Shown: positions 23,901-35,879, counted from the first letter of the stretch. The stretch is 64,000 nucleotides of DNA from Xiphias gladius (GCF_016859285.1 NW_024401814.1:1-64000); one strand, 5' to 3'. Translations and numbers: made by a program. Notes: a model not told the origin generated them from the letters alone.

Positions 23901-26900
23901 CTTGATATTTTAAAAATTTCCTCACTGAATATCGGAGATGAACACTGTTTTTTAATGACTTTCAAGTCTTATTAACTGATTCATGGTTCAAAATGACTCT
24001 TGAACTTCCTGGGCCTGATTCTGCTGGTTGAGCCACTGACTATCACTCAGGGCTCATCTTCACTGTATAGTAAGAGTCATGATCTGCCCCTTCTTGTGGC
24101 TTCTTGTCTGGACTCTGTTTAGTGTTTCCTGTCTTATTTATTATTAAATTACCTTTCTTTGTGTCTATTGTTGTTTTACTTCCTACCCTTGTGTGTTTCC
24201 CACCTGTTTTATTGCCTGCCCAGCCCTGATTAGTTTTACCTGTTCCCCCTTACTCTTGCCTTCCTTGTGTATTTAGTTTGTGTTCCCTTCACTCTTAGTC
24301 AGTTTGTCTGTTATGTTGCTGCGTTTATTCCCCAGTGCTTTCTTTGTGCCTGCAACCTGCTTGGAGTTTTTGTTTTCTGTTCGGACTCATCTGCCTGTAA
24401 GCCTGTTTATATCATTAAAGTATCCTCACTGCACCAACCTGCCTTTGTGTGTGTCTGCATTTGGGTCCTTACTGCCTGTGATTGTGACTGTATGAACTTA
24501 CCAAAACATGGACACAGCTGACCAGCTCCATCGTAGCTGGCCATTTACCGGTGAGGGCTTTAACGTGTCTAAGGACACATTTCTTGACGTGGAATTTGCC
24601 TTCATTAAGTTGTTGCCTCTTTTGAGGCATGATCCTAAACTTATCAAGCAGGACAGCCTTTTTCAGGTGAAAATTCCACTGCAACCCTGGTCCATGTCCT
24701 GTTTTTCCTGAGACTGTCACCTCACTCACCTGTCCAGTAAAGCCTCATGGCTCCCAGTCAGCTAGCATCCAGCATGTTAGCCTCCAATCTTCTAGCAACC
24801 AGGCCTCCAGACTGCATCCAAATCAACTAGCTCCAGGCCCGCTAGCCACCAACCTGTTTCCCAGCCTGCTTCCAAGTTGGCTAGCTCTCTCCCTCTTAGC
24901 ATTCAGCCTGTTAGCATCCAGCCTGCCTACTGGCCCGCTAGTTCTTGGCCTGTTAGCCTCCACCCTGCCTTCCAGTTGGCTAGCCTCCACCCTGCCTTAC
25001 AGTCGGCGTGCCTCCAGCCAGCATCCCAGTCGGTGTGCCTCCAGTCTGGATCCCAGTCGGTGTGCCTCCAGTCTGGATCCCAGTCGGCGTGCCTCCCATT
25101 CTGCATCCCAGTCGGCGTGCCTCCCAGTCTGCATCCTACTTGGCTAGCTTCCAGTTTGCCTGCCAGTTGGCTCTTCTCCAACCTGTTCATGCACCCAAGC
25201 TAGCTAGCCACCTGCCTCTTTCTGCTTTCAAGTTGGCTTAGCATCCAGCCTGTTCCTGCTCTAAAATTGGCTAGCATCCTGCCCATTCCTGCTGCTGAGC
25301 TAACCAGCCTCCTCTCTGATCCTGACCCTGGAAGATCCTCTGCCGTCCCCTTTCTTTGTGACCCACCTGGCTTTTGGAAGGGGTGCAGCTTGGCAGCTAA
25401 GTCTCCACAGAGATTGATCATGCCCAGTGCCATGATCAATGCCCAGCCGGGCCCCCATCCAGACCCCGAGTTGGCCGTTCAGCCAACACCAGCTCCAGTT
25501 CTCCTGTCAACAGTTCCTGCCAACACGAGCTAAAGTTCACCTGCTGGCGGTCCTTGCTGACACACTGCCTGACCTCCCAGATCATCATTTGGTCATCTTT
25601 GCTGATTCCTAGCCAGATCTCCAGCTGACTGCCTCCTGCTCGGCACTCAAGTGGTCTGCCTGTCCTTCTCTCAGGTCCGATCTACAGCTGAATCTTCTGG
25701 TACCAGCCCTCCAGTCTCTTCCCTGGTCTCCACTGCAGTCTCCAGTCCTGCCATCCTCCAAGGCCCAACCCCAAACCCGCCCTATCCACTACCACTTCAC
25801 CAAGTTTCACTCCAAATCAAGTAACATTCTCAGCTGTGGAGGGCACTTCTAATGAAGGGGGAGAGTATAAATGGATAGCCCAACTATGGGACTCCCTTGC
25901 CACTCTACCGGAACAAAGAAGCAGAAGTCACCATGGCAACAGATAGATGCCCTGCTTGGGTGCAAGGATGTTATGCTGTTTCACAGTTTATGAGATAGCT
26001 GCTTGCAGAAGACGAAAGAGTATACAAAGTGTCACAGCATTGCTGTATCAGCAAGAACAACTGCATTGCCATCGCTATTGTCTACTTCATTGAATAAGCC
26101 TTAAGGTTAAGTGTAATTGTAGTGACTTCTGTCAGTCACACGCAAAAGCGTTTAACATCACACATTCTGTGATTTAGTTTGAAACTGTCAAGCCAGCGTG
26201 AGGGAGGAAAAAAAGGTGCGCATGAATGATCTAAAATACTTTACGAAATAGAAAGACAGAACTCTCATTCGTATGTTGTTTATGGTGAGGGAAAAGGGGT
26301 TGGTTTGGGAATGGGCCATCCTCCAGAGAGGCCCCATCTGTCTGGTTGTTTTCCAGCTTTTCGTCCTGACGGGGGCCCGCCTTCGCTGTCGCCGTCCACG
26401 GGGTCTGCCTCCAGGGAGATTCAACCTTCGCCATCTGCTTCCCGCTCGACCTTTGAAGCGGTCCTGCTCTTGTCCCTACCTCCATCTCCTGCCTCAGGAG
26501 AGGGCCTGCTTTCGCCATCGCCCACCAGAGTGTCCCATCCTTTGTCTCTACTTCAAATTGTCTGCCTTGCCTCCAGGCCGCCCTCCCAAATGGCTCCGCC
26601 TGTCTGTCTGGCCACTGGGCCATCTTCCTGAGGTTCACAGCTCTCTTGCTCTTCAGCCACCAAGCTGTCCCTCTGAGGTCCTCGCTCCACCCCTGCCCAG
26701 CCCTTGGCCTGTTACCCTGAGATCATCAGCTCCACTCTTTAGCTCCCTGTTCACTACCGACCTGGTTTGCCATTAATTACTGATATTTTGTTCTATTGCT
26801 ACTTGTTTCTTTCACGACATCTGTCACGTTTGGAGGGATATGATCACTCCCCTGCAAATGAATCATGTTTGCTTGCAGCTCCCTCACTTTCTCAGTGACT

Positions 26901-29461
26901 GAGTGTATCCCTGCACGTTTGCTCGCTACTGACTCAGAACTCAACTGAACTGAGAAATGCATGGATTGTTTAAGGAAGTGATTCAGTTTATTCACCCAAA
27001 AGATTTGTTCTTTTGAAAAATCTTTCACAAACGACACTACACTATCTCATATAGTGTATAAAAATATCAGCAGGATCACCACAGTGCAGTCGTGTGAAGC
27101 TGCAGCTACTGTCATAGCCTTAAATCAGTGACATTGATTTGGGTATTATCTCCAACAGAAACACACAGGTTCTGCCTGTTTAAGCCTACATTCTAATCAA
27201 AGGATCAAAACTGCATTCTCCTGGATCTAATGTTATCAGCTCAAATCAGCAGTTATGTAAGCCAAGACCACAGCATCTCTTCATGCCAAGATGATACAAT
27301 TCTCTGTATCTTGAGATGACAATATTAATTTAATCAAACCTTGTGTTTTCCTGAGGTAGGCTCATATACTGTATAATGTACATATACTTGTGTATGCTTA
27401 CAGGTATCAAACTGAACTTGGATGAATGACATACTGAATGCAGGTGCTTCCACACAGGTCACAAGCCTCCCTGAATGCTTTGATGAGGATAACAATGATA
27501 TGAATCATATGCTATGGTCTTCAAAGTCTCCACATCTCAACCCAACTGATAACCTATGGGTTATGGAGAACACCAAATGAGGGAAGATGTTTTAGAGGAA
27601 TGCTGTTCATCCCTCCAATAGAGTTGCACTAGAGTAACATACTTTTTATTGGATTCAATTGATTGATTGATTAACTTCATTATACCAAAGGGAAATGGAT
27701 TTGCAATGCTGGCACAAAAAAGAACATACTCAGTAGCAGCAAGTTACAAACATTTGCCACACATGATGGACACACAATAATTGTGACAGCCCACATGGTA
27801 CCACATTATGCAGGTAACCAACAGCCACAACACTAGACATCCCTGAACTATAGTGATTACACAGCTGCCACATACCAACTAATGTACATAGCTAATGTTA
27901 GTACATAGTACAATACAGCATCAGCTGTAGTGCTAATAAGAGGACTAAGAATATAATGTGGACAGGTTCTTTGTTCTTTGTTTTTTCACCCATTTGTGTT
28001 TTGTGCCATGTGAAGGAAAAACTAATTGAACAGAGAGTCTTTGTCAATGTATTGTTTTTTTTCTGTAGGAAGAGTCCCTGCTCAGGCGACCAGCAGCACA
28101 CTCAAAAGGAGACAGACCAGGGTCAGAATTCAGAGGAACCCACAGTTCAGCGGTCATTGGCAGTCTCTGAGGAGATTCCTGAATACATACCTGAATTTTC
28201 TCAAGAGTCGTCAGGGGTGGAGCAGCTCTTTCGGCAAGAACATGCTCCTTCACCGTCACCAGAGTGTCGTCCCCTCTCCCCATCACATTACATGAAGCGC
28301 CTGCCCCCTCCTCCAGGCTTCTACCTGTCAAAGGAGCACAGCTACGCTCAGCTCTGCCCCCTGTTGTGGAGGAGACGTTATGACCAGGCTATTGCCTGCC
28401 TGGAGAAGGCCTTACGACAGCTGCATGCAGCTAGGCGGAGGGAAAACCGACTGCGTAGCACTGTGCTGAGGCTCCGTGATAAACGGCTAAAGCACACTCT
28501 GCTTGTGTCACAAGATGGTTGTAACAGCAAGGGGAGCTTGTCACAAGGGGGGGAGAAGAAACAAGGGAAAGAAGGTTCTAACCAAGAGGAGAGTGAGACT
28601 CATGATAAAACTGACAATACAGAGTTTTTTAAGGACAGATGTGTGGATCACATGGAGTTGGGGGGTCATTCTCTTCCAGGCACCAACAGCTGTTCTAAGA
28701 AGGAGAAGGGATACTGTCTTTATTGTGGAAGAGAGCAGGTTCAGGTGGGTGGTCAGGTAGCACACAGTCTTTCAAAGTCTGACAAAGATGTCCAGCCCAC
28801 AGAGGATGAGCACTCAGAGAAGATTCAGAGAAGTGTTGAAATCAGTATTTATGGCACAGCTGAAAATACCAAAGACACAAAGCTAGTCAGGCCAGAAAGA
28901 CCATTTGAAAAAAAAGTACAAACCAGTAACTCAGATGTTGCACATTTCCAAATCCTGCTCCAAACTCCACGTCTGCAACATGTGATCCCTACTGGAGTTT
29001 CTCTGCCTGATAATGATGAGCAGAGTTTGCAGTTTTTAGGCTCAAAGCAGAAGCTGCTACTCTCTAACATGTGTGAGGGGGAGTCTGAAGCTGTGGGTCA
29101 GGAGCATCAACTGGACCTGCAGCAGCAGCTGTTTTGGATACAGGACTGTCCTGAGGGACAGGTCATTCTGGTGCCTGTCCCTGCTGAAGATGGATTAGAA
29201 AGCTTTCTCAAGATGGAAGGGGTTGTTGATGAAGCAAAAACCATATTGGTGTCGGGACTGGATCTTAAAAGAGACTTGGAATACATGACAGAGAATAGTG
29301 GAGCTCTTCCCAGAGTTGAAAAAGTCTGCGAAGATGAACATAGTGACCAGCATTTTGTTATCAACAATACATTAGTGGAAAGGAGAGAAGATGTGAGGGA
29401 GAAACTTAAAGAACACCTAGAGGGATTTCACCTTCAGCTGAGCACCGAATTTATAAACTGA
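17837..29461 (+). CDS. thap7: THAP domain-containing protein 7 (four coding exons)
   Basis: Joined exons 17837-17916, 22721-22858, 22996-23106 and 28069-29461 give 1722 nt, 573 residues. Residues 1-87 are a C2CH THAP zinc finger: Cys5, Cys10, Cys58, His61, with the family-typical Pro29, Trp38, Phe62 and the closing AFPTVF at 82-87. Residues 199-202 (EHSY) match the (D/E)HxY HCF-1 binding motif. Residues ~210-250 are a basic, Arg-rich coiled coil. The last residues ([11 protein letters not shown]) resemble the end of human THAP7. From the family, THAP7 binds DNA and chromatin as a repressor in the nucleus. The protein is longer than human THAP7 (about 309 residues) because of an acidic Ser/Glu-rich stretch (~260-540) of unknown role. 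All phases agree across the three GT-AG introns. Confidence 0.93.
18420..18990 (+). pseudogene. L2-like LINE 5' coding fragment in thap7 intron 1
   Basis: Near 18930-18985 a frame reads [20 protein letters not shown], the opening of an APE-type LINE endonuclease, where the conserved Glu of ETWL is a catalytic residue. Upstream pieces are compatible with the same degenerate element. Stops break all frames. Confidence 0.55.
20690..21160 (+). pseudogene. L2-like LINE reverse transcriptase fragment in thap7 intron 1
   Basis: Frames with shifts read [38 protein letters not shown] (20920-20982) and [11 protein letters not shown], the finger and palm blocks of L2/CR1-type reverse transcriptases. 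FLDLRSAFD holds the first catalytic Asp. It ends where a Tc1 element begins. Confidence 0.7.
21160..22323 (+). mobile_element. Tc1-like transposon (family A), copy in thap7 intron 1
   Basis: The plus strand reads, with stops, through a Tc1 transposase: HTH region (aagcaggaaaaggctataagg), [31 protein letters not shown], and [12 protein letters not shown] near 22105-22140, the catalytic Asp block. The right end is agttttgaccagaagtgcccaaactt...catgccactgtata. It is closely related to the reverse copy at 40335-41799. No copy is intact. Confidence 0.85.
22721..22858 (+). CDS. thap7: thap7 coding exon 2
   Basis: Acceptor ggctag|atta, donor atgcag|gtctgt, 138 nt. It encodes [11 protein letters not shown] through FVYFCSKHF, the remaining zinc ligands and the DNA-contacting helix and loop. 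Confidence 0.9.
22996..23106 (+). CDS. thap7: thap7 coding exon 3
   Basis: Acceptor ctcacag|tggg, donor gtcag|gtaaac, 111 nt. It encodes [15 protein letters not shown], the conserved end of the THAP domain, and a basic Lys/Arg linker. Intron 2 is only 137 bp. Confidence 0.9.
23680..23825. repeat. hAT-like terminal fragment
   Basis: The phrases agtgatgtgcaaaacagt...cagttcattcaaaagattcg...tcactgaactgaa resemble the ends of a common fish hAT MITE. A related patch lies at 26930-27045. Confidence 0.35.
24060..25900 (+). mobile_element. Degenerate LTR-type retroelement in thap7 intron 3
   Basis: It begins atgatctgccccttcttg... with a CT-rich LTR-like body, attaaag (~24415), and the phrase ctgcatttgggtccttactg...gtgac, a familiar end in fish retroelements. 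A short open frame follows from ATG 24508. The segment ends in a purine run at 25854-25872 (aatgaagggggagagt) resembling a polypurine tract. No reverse transcriptase is present. The identity is tentative. Confidence 0.45.
24765..25300 (+). repeat. 27-28 bp minisatellite and degenerate derivatives
   Basis: From 25000 to 25136 five units follow each other, beginning cagtcgg(c/t)gtgcctcc and ending atcc (27, 27, 27, 28, 28 nt). Flanking sequence back to ~24765 and on to ~25300 is built of looser ctagc/cagcctg units. Because the 27 nt unit is a multiple of three, open frames appear on both strands. Confidence 0.9.
26180..26780. repeat. GC-rich degenerate repetitive segment
   Basis: A CpG-containing stretch with recurring cctcc/ggcc words leaves long open frames on both strands (26273-26776 plus, 26638-26231 minus) rich in Pro/Arg or Trp/Arg/Gln. 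No known domain is visible. It is probably a decayed tandem repeat or retroelement interior. Confidence 0.4.
27418..27635 (+). pseudogene. Tc1-like transposase C-terminal fragment
   Basis: The frame reads [18 protein letters not shown] at 27517-27575, the Tc1 block with the SPDLNPIEN-type motif that follows the second catalytic Asp. It is short and truncated. Confidence 0.7.
28069..29461 (+). CDS. thap7: thap7 coding exon 4 (last)
   Basis: Acceptor ttctgtag|gaagagtcc, stop TGA 29459-29461. It encodes 463 residues: a Pro/Ser-rich linker, the [19 protein letters not shown] block, the EHSY motif, the coiled coil, a long acidic region with one CLYC pair, and the conserved tail. The open frame extends upstream to an ATG at 27956, but that part is intron. 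Confidence 0.93.
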
Positions 29462-29859
29462 CAGGATCTTCTGAATGAACACAACACGTTCTTACGGATT
29501 CAATAACTGAATGATTCATCTTTTCTGCCAACAGAGGCTAACATGCTGAATGTTGTGTAGACCTAAATGTTTATTTCAGAGGGTGCCTGGCCTCTGGAAT
29601 ATATGACACCACTTAAGAATCAACTAAGCAAGCAGTCAGATATTATTATGTTGTAGAGCGACAAACCTTTTTGAGAAGCTTTAAAGACATATTCAGCACT
29701 TAGTCACATAGTAGAGAGAGTGTAAATCACTGGATAAATGGGTATTTTAACATTTAACATTTATTTGTATGAGCAGAGCTAAACCAACAGCTAATGTCTC
29801 CTACTAATACGTATTGTGATATATCCTATTCCTCTGTGACAGTTTCATTGTTGTCCAAA

Positions 29860-29869
29860 AATAAATAAA
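29860..29869 (+). terminator. thap7 polyadenylation signals
   Basis: Two overlapping AATAAA (29860-29865 and 29864-29869) lie about 400 bp after the stop. They are the first strong signals in the 3' UTR. Confidence 0.65.
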
Positions 29870-30039
29870 AACACATCAGTGAGCCACACTATTGCAATGG
29901 GTGACATGTTCCTTCATTACCATCAACAAACACACTGTAATTGATTTTGACTCAGTCTCACACACACCATCCTTCTGCCCCAAATACTTGCTACAGCACC
30001 AAATGTGGATTAATCCATCACTATAAATAGTCCCCAACA

Positions 30040-30985
30040 AATTCACTATTTCCTCAGCATAAATAGGGGGTGGTTCAAGCCAAGCCTGAGCCAGCCCTAA
30101 CTATAAGCTCTATCAAAAAGGAAAGGTTTGGCCCTCTCTTACATGTGGAGAGGGTGTCTGCCTCCCAGACCCAAACTGGAAGATGGTTCCACAGTAGAAG
30201 AGCCTGATAAGTGAAGGCTCTGCCTCCCATTCTACTTTTGGAAACTCTGGGAACCACAAGAAAGCCTGCGTTCTGGGAGCGCAGTGTTCTACTGGGGTAA
30301 TAGGTACTATGAGCTCTTTAAGATAAGATAATGCCTGACCATTAAGGGCTTTGTAGGTGAAGAGGAGGACTTTAAATTCTATTCTTGATTTTCACAGGGA
30401 GCCAATGCAGAGAAGCTAACACAGGCGAAATATGATCTCTCTCTTCCTAAACAATACTTCCACTGCAGCATTCTGGATCATCTGGAGAGTATTTAAAGAC
30501 TTGTTGGGACAGCCTGATAATAAGGAATTACAAAGATCCATGGACTAGTTTTTCTGCATCTTTTTGAGAAAGGATGTGCCTGATGTTTACAATGTCACAT
30601 AGGTGAAAAAAGGCAGTCCTTGAAGTTTGTTTTAAGTTAAATGACATCCTGATCAAAGAGAACTCTAAGATTCCTAACACTGGTGCTGGAGGCCAGGGCA
30701 ATGCCATCTAGAGTAACTATATCATTAGATATAGTGTTTCTGAGTTGTTGGAGGCCAAGTACAATAACTTCAGTTTTGTCTGAATTTAACAGCAGAAGGT
30801 TGCTGATCATCCAGGTCTTTATGTCCTTAAGGCATGCTTGAAGTTTAGCTAACTGATTAGTTTAATCTTCACTGACAAATACAATTGGGTATCATTTGCA
30901 TAGCAATGGAACTGGAATTTGCACAGGTTTACACAGCATGCATTGATCTGGAAGACCCATAGTGTAGTTGTTTTAGTTCATTATT
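30040..30985 (+). repeat. Common teleost interspersed repeat
   Basis: About 0.95 kb with familiar phrases: gatggttccacagtagaagagcctgataa, gcgttctgggagcgcagtgttctactgggg, gcctgaccattaagggctttgtagg, gagccaatgcagagaagctaa. It is noncoding. I recognise it as a high-copy fish repeat but cannot name the class with certainty. Confidence 0.6.
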
Positions 30986-31009
30986 TGCATTTGAACATTT
31001 GATAGGATG

Positions 31010-31151
31010 TTACAGGGCGATGGTGCTCAGGAGGTAGAGCGGTTTGTCAAGTAAACTGAAGTTTTGGTGGTTTGATCCCTGGCTCCTCCATTCCAAATGT
31101 TGAAGTGTCTTTGGGCAAGATATTGAACCCCAAATTGCCCCCAAAGTATCA

Positions 31152-31221
<70 letters not shown>

Positions 31222-31350
31222 GAAAGCACTGTATGTATAGAAAAGCGCTGTGTAAATGTACGTGTGAATAGGTGAATGTGGCATGTAGTTTAAAGCACAT
31301 TGAGTGGTTGAGACTAGACAAGCGCTATATAAGTGCAGTCCATTTACAGG
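31010..31350 (+). repeat. tRNA-derived SINE with internal (GT)n
   Basis: The tRNA-like head gtgctcaggaggtagagcgg (A box) and ggtttgatccctggc (B box) is followed by ttgggcaagatattgaacccc, a (GT)n tract at 31154-31221, and the tail gcgctatataagtgcagtccattta. It is the same family as the minus-strand copy at 5310-5570. Confidence 0.8.
31154..31221 (+). repeat. (GT)n microsatellite
   Basis: About 34 uninterrupted GT units inside the SINE. Confidence 0.97.
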
Positions 31351-31359
31351 ACTTTTTTC

Positions 31360-32420
31360 TTTTTTTGTCATTTATCAGGTTGCAAACAAACAAGAATAAA
31401 TCAGACTGATTTGATTTACAATCACTGTCTGAACATCTTCACTGTCTGCACTTGTTGGTGCAAATTCCCCTCATTATCTAATTTCTCTGACATACCTTGT
31501 CCACCAATAGCAGAATGTCTGGCAGCAGATGTTCTTCTTTGAGGTTTTACAGCAGTGGGCATCCACGATGTTGCATTACTACCACCTTCAGTTTTGATTC
31601 TCCCTTAGTGTCCATACATTTTATAGCCGTCTTTCCAGTCCAGTCATGCTTAAAAAACGAAATAACCATTTCAAACTTTGAACACTGTCTGCGTATTCTA
31701 ATATACTTTTAATGTTGTCCTCTACTCACCTTGTTTTCCATAATTGTGTCATAATTTCTTGTCTTTACTATGTAAATTTCCTACATGATATAAGGATATG
31801 CTCAACTTTCTCCTCCTAGAGACCCGTTGGATGTTTTCCTATGATGTGAAGTGTACTGTTAAGGTTGCTTTACTCAATTCTCTGCCTGCTCATTACCTGC
31901 TCTTTCCATTTTGTTCCCCTACTTCTTAACATACCTACTCTGTTTTTGATCTAATATAAATGTCTCCCTTTTTATTGCGTTATCCCAGTTTTGTTGATTT
32001 ACCTTTTTCTACACAATGCCTTTCCCCTCTGATTTTGATAATTTAATACTGACTTAAACAATTTATTTTTTTACTGATTCTTTTGTCAGTTCGTCTGCTC
32101 TCACTTTTCCCAGGACGAATGGATGCGAATGTGCTGGGACCCACTTGATTATGATATTTTTCCCTTGCTTAACTATTCTTGAGTTAGCAAAAAAGATTTC
32201 ATAAAGCAGATCCTGATGATTTCTGGCTGAACCTGTCTTAATGCTTGCAATGACTGGCACAGAATCACTATATATTACTATAGTGCTGCAACTAACCTGT
32301 TAAATCCATTCTAATATCATCAACATAGCATACAATTGAACCGTGTAAACGTTCAAACAATCAGATGTTCTCTTATTAAATTCCACCCTATGATTTAGCT
32401 CAGCAACTGCAGACCCTGTT
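31360..32420 (-). pseudogene. I-clade LINE RNase H end
   Basis: Minus strand 32260-32063 reads PVIASIKTGSARNHQDLLYE, then IIIKWVPAHS and RADELTKE. These are the RNase H blocks of I-clade LINE ORF2 (the WVPAH...ADELAKE signature). It is truncated and out of frame on both sides. Confidence 0.7.
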
Positions 32421-34640
32421 GCATCTGTTTGTGGATATTTTGATCAAACTGTAACAATCGTTTTTATATTTACGGTCCCTGTAACTATAGTATTCACTGG
32501 TTATTTCGTCTTATTACTTAATCTTAAATCATTCTAAATCTACACACGGATTTTCTAATACCCAGACGGGTCTAATAGGCGACCACCTTGCGCCGGACTG
32601 TATTTATAAATTATAAACATATTAAATTGTTGTTCATTACTCCTAAAGATTTAAAGATTTCGCTCAAATAAAAGTAAATTTTAAAAAAATTATAATTCTA
32701 TACATTTTGAAGAATTACAGACCACTAAAAAATTAGGACTTTTAAAAGAATGCACAATATGGCAGATGTAGGGTCAATCTATGTCTGATTGGCTGTTCTT
32801 TCTCTGATCAAACATATGATCAGACATGTGATTTCTTGAGAGTCTGTCCTAAAAGTGACCTTTACACCTTGCTGTTAGTAGGAGGAAGTAACGGATAAAT
32901 GTGTCTTATTGCTCACACTCAGTCTGCAACTTTCTTACTCTTCAGTTGGCACTGCTGTAGTGTCAGTCTTACAAGTCTGATAAATGCAAGCCCAGATGTG
33001 TAGTTTCTAAACATATCTTACACATTCAGTACAGTGTATGTCTTGGTGTGGCTAAAGTGCTGATGGGCTGTTTCCAGTGTGTCTTTGATTAACAGGGGCA
33101 CAAAAGCAAATTACATTTTTAAAGAAGGCCATATGAGAATAGTTTTGGAGGCATGTAATGATACATTTCCATGTCAAATTATGAGGTGATGAAATCTAGT
33201 GGCCAGCCCACACCTGAACATTACAGCTGAAGATCATGTTAATTCCTTATGAAATATAATCTTCTTAATTGAGTCAAATTGGGCTTTCAATGTCATTTTT
33301 GCAAAGGATTGACTTAGAACAAAAGTCATTGCAGAGTCAGTGATTGCATATTTGACCAAACTGTATTTAGGATTTGCTGCTGCAGATGGAACTTCAGCTG
33401 GTTGTGTTTTGCACTAATCAGTGCCTTTGTCTCAAAATAAAAGTTTACAATAAAGTCTCCTCAGGAAGATTCAGAGATCTAATGCTATTTTAGTTCCAAT
33501 CTCTGATAAGGGACCATTTAAAGGGCTTTAAAGGGTTTATAAGTTGTAATGAATGGGTTTATTCATTATTTAGTAATGCTTGGTAGATCAGTTATAAGCC
33601 ATTAATAAAAACAAAGTTTGTGTTGCCAGATTGTCGGAAATCTTCCAGTCGGTGTCCTGATTTTTTTGCATGCTTTCATTCATTACATTTTAAGTCATAC
33701 AGTATACAACAAAGCTGAGTTCAATGAGGACAGAAATGAATAAATGCATCACAACCCCAGTACCATCATTTTAGGTCAAAACCTTTTCCCCCGGTATGTG
33801 AAATGAAATGAAAGATTAAGTGGTACACCTGCCTACAAAAAGTGGTGTGTTCACAATATAAATACAATCACTTTCTTATACATGCAAACAAATGGTTAAA
33901 ATGGCTGGAGGTACGTTACTAGTATGTTGTCATGATTTTAACAAATTTGTTGGGTTTCACGGAAAACAGATACATTTATATGTAGACATACATATTTGTA
34001 TGATTTACTTGAAATACCTTCTAAATGCCGACCCTATTGGGAGTAAATGTTTGATATACCAGAATTGTAACTGCTACTACAGTACTTCATGAAATCTTAC
34101 CCCTACATGATACATACAGTGAACAGGATCTCCATCATGTGTAAGTACACACAGTAGATACAGAGCATTACAAAGTAAAAACAGCACAGGCTGTTTTATC
34201 CATTCATAAATTTAAATGGTAAAGAAGTAGAACCATAAATGTCCTTTATGTTGTTTCATGAACATCCCACCAAAAAGTCCCAGACTTGTTTTGATGTCTT
34301 TCCTGTTCAATTACCTTGAAAGCTCTGATTCTTTACCCACTGAGGTTAAGTCAACCAGTGTTTTATTGTTATTATTTTTTTAATAATAATGCCTCCACAG
34401 CTGCTTGCTACCAGTGTTCCCACTTTTTAAGATATGTTTTACTACATTGATATTATACTTACATAGTATTGATGTAGTAATACACAAATACACTTAAACA
34501 ACCCACCTTTTAAAAGGTTCACAGATATTTGGAAATGACTTTTCAGTCATTTGTAGTGACTCATACAGAGCACTATGTAATATCATAGGAATGTTCGCTG
34601 AAAGTTTAATGTGTGTCTGTGTTTGTATATTATTGTGTTC
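32420..34640. other. Intergenic DNA, no gene recognised
   Basis: AT-rich, no coding exon or strong element ends. A palindromic patch at 32808-32835 (gatcaaacatatgatcagacatgtgat) and short repeats near 33520-33610 are present. Confidence 0.4.
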
Positions 34641-34641
34641 A

Positions 34642-34644
<3 letters not shown>

Positions 34645-34704
<60 letters not shown>
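34645..34704 (+). repeat. (GT)n microsatellite
   Basis: About 30 GT units, nearly uninterrupted. Confidence 0.97.
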
Positions 34705-34707
<3 letters not shown>

Positions 34708-35800
34708 ATTTAATGCAAAGCATCTGCGAGCATCTCAGTGCAGTAACACAGAGTATGGAAGAGTGGGAAAGCATGATGGTCTCATACTGAAACAATTCAC
34801 TGTGGCTTCTCTGATTGGGTGTGGCATCAGCTCCTCCCACTCAGATATTCAAGTTCCTGGAGGAGAAGGAGGGGTTGGGGGTGGGGGTGGGTCTCGAACC
34901 ATAGAAATCACTGAAATCATATATTGTGACGCACCCTTCAGCCCGAGGACATCAGCTACTCTCTACAGTATCTAACTCAACCTGGAAGAAGCTCTCCTTT
35001 TAGTTTAGACTTAAACAAAAATGTACTTTTCTCCTCACGTCTACACCCACCCCACTGACTGTCTGAAGTCATACCCAGATAGAAAGAATGTGGTTGGGCC
35101 TGTTTCCTTCCCCCTCACTGTCTCCCCTCCTTGTTTTATTTACAAACTCCTTTCCAAGAACCTAACTTCAGGGCATTTCCCACAGATTGAAAGTCTCACA
35201 TGTAGTCTGTACAGGTTTGCATATAAAGTTGCAATAAAAAGTATCTGGTGTCACATTTACAGTTGGTAGTGAAGGGGTTAACACAGTGACAGTCTGGAAG
35301 AAAAGTAGAATACCAGCCTAAACTTGCAGGCAGTTATTGCGTAAAACAACATTGTCCAACTTTTACTAAAGGTTTCCAGATGTGGAATGAGTTGTCTGTT
35401 GAATGTGAGCTGCGCCTCAGTGGATGATCCAAACACATCACTTCATACATAAAATATTGTACATAACATGTTATCATGATCTTCGAGTTGAACTTTTCCT
35501 GAAAAATGTCTGATGGACATCCCAGCATGCTTGATATGACAGATGACTGTAGATTACAGTACATACTTACATATAGGCTAAGACATCTGACATAGTTCAT
35601 TTTTTGTTAAATGCCTACCACCAGCATATGAGAGCAATTAATGTTTAATCTATTCTATTAATATCTGATATAATGTGTCTGGCACATGTATGCAGTACCA
35701 CATACTGGCTTCCTTTCTTTTTGTTATATCTTGCCTATGAAGATAATGTAAGTAGTGTCTTGTAAACCCATCTGGGCTGGGCACCTTTAGCTGCAAATAT
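34705..35800. other. Region upstream of the S100 gene
   Basis: It contains a G-rich block (34862-34891, gaggggttgggggtgggggtggg) and CT-rich blocks but no supported exon. An alternative 5' exon of the S100 gene cannot be excluded. Confidence 0.35.
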
Positions 35801-35803
35801 TCA

Positions 35804-35806
<3 letters not shown>

Positions 35807-35856
<50 letters not shown>
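35807..35856. repeat. (AT)n microsatellite
   Basis: About 25 AT units, about 200 bp upstream of the S100 start exon. Confidence 0.97.
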
Positions 35857-35858
<2 letters not shown>

Positions 35859-35879
35859 GTGTGTATGTATATATACACA

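Noticed and set aside
25008..25241. Proline/valine-rich repetitive protein frames near 25 kb
   Set aside because: They are produced by the 27-bp minisatellite and open on both strands.
27956..28068. ATG at 27956 as start of a 501-residue protein
   Set aside because: The first 37 codons lie before the acceptor ttctgtag|g; they do not resemble THAP7, and the exon joins in phase to exon 3.
31010..31090. tRNA gene at the SINE head
   Set aside because: Only degenerate A and B boxes are present; no complete cloverleaf can be drawn, and the segment continues as a SINE body.
31010..31371. Two Thr-His-Thr-His repeat frames on the minus strand
   Set aside because: They are translations of the (GT)n microsatellite.
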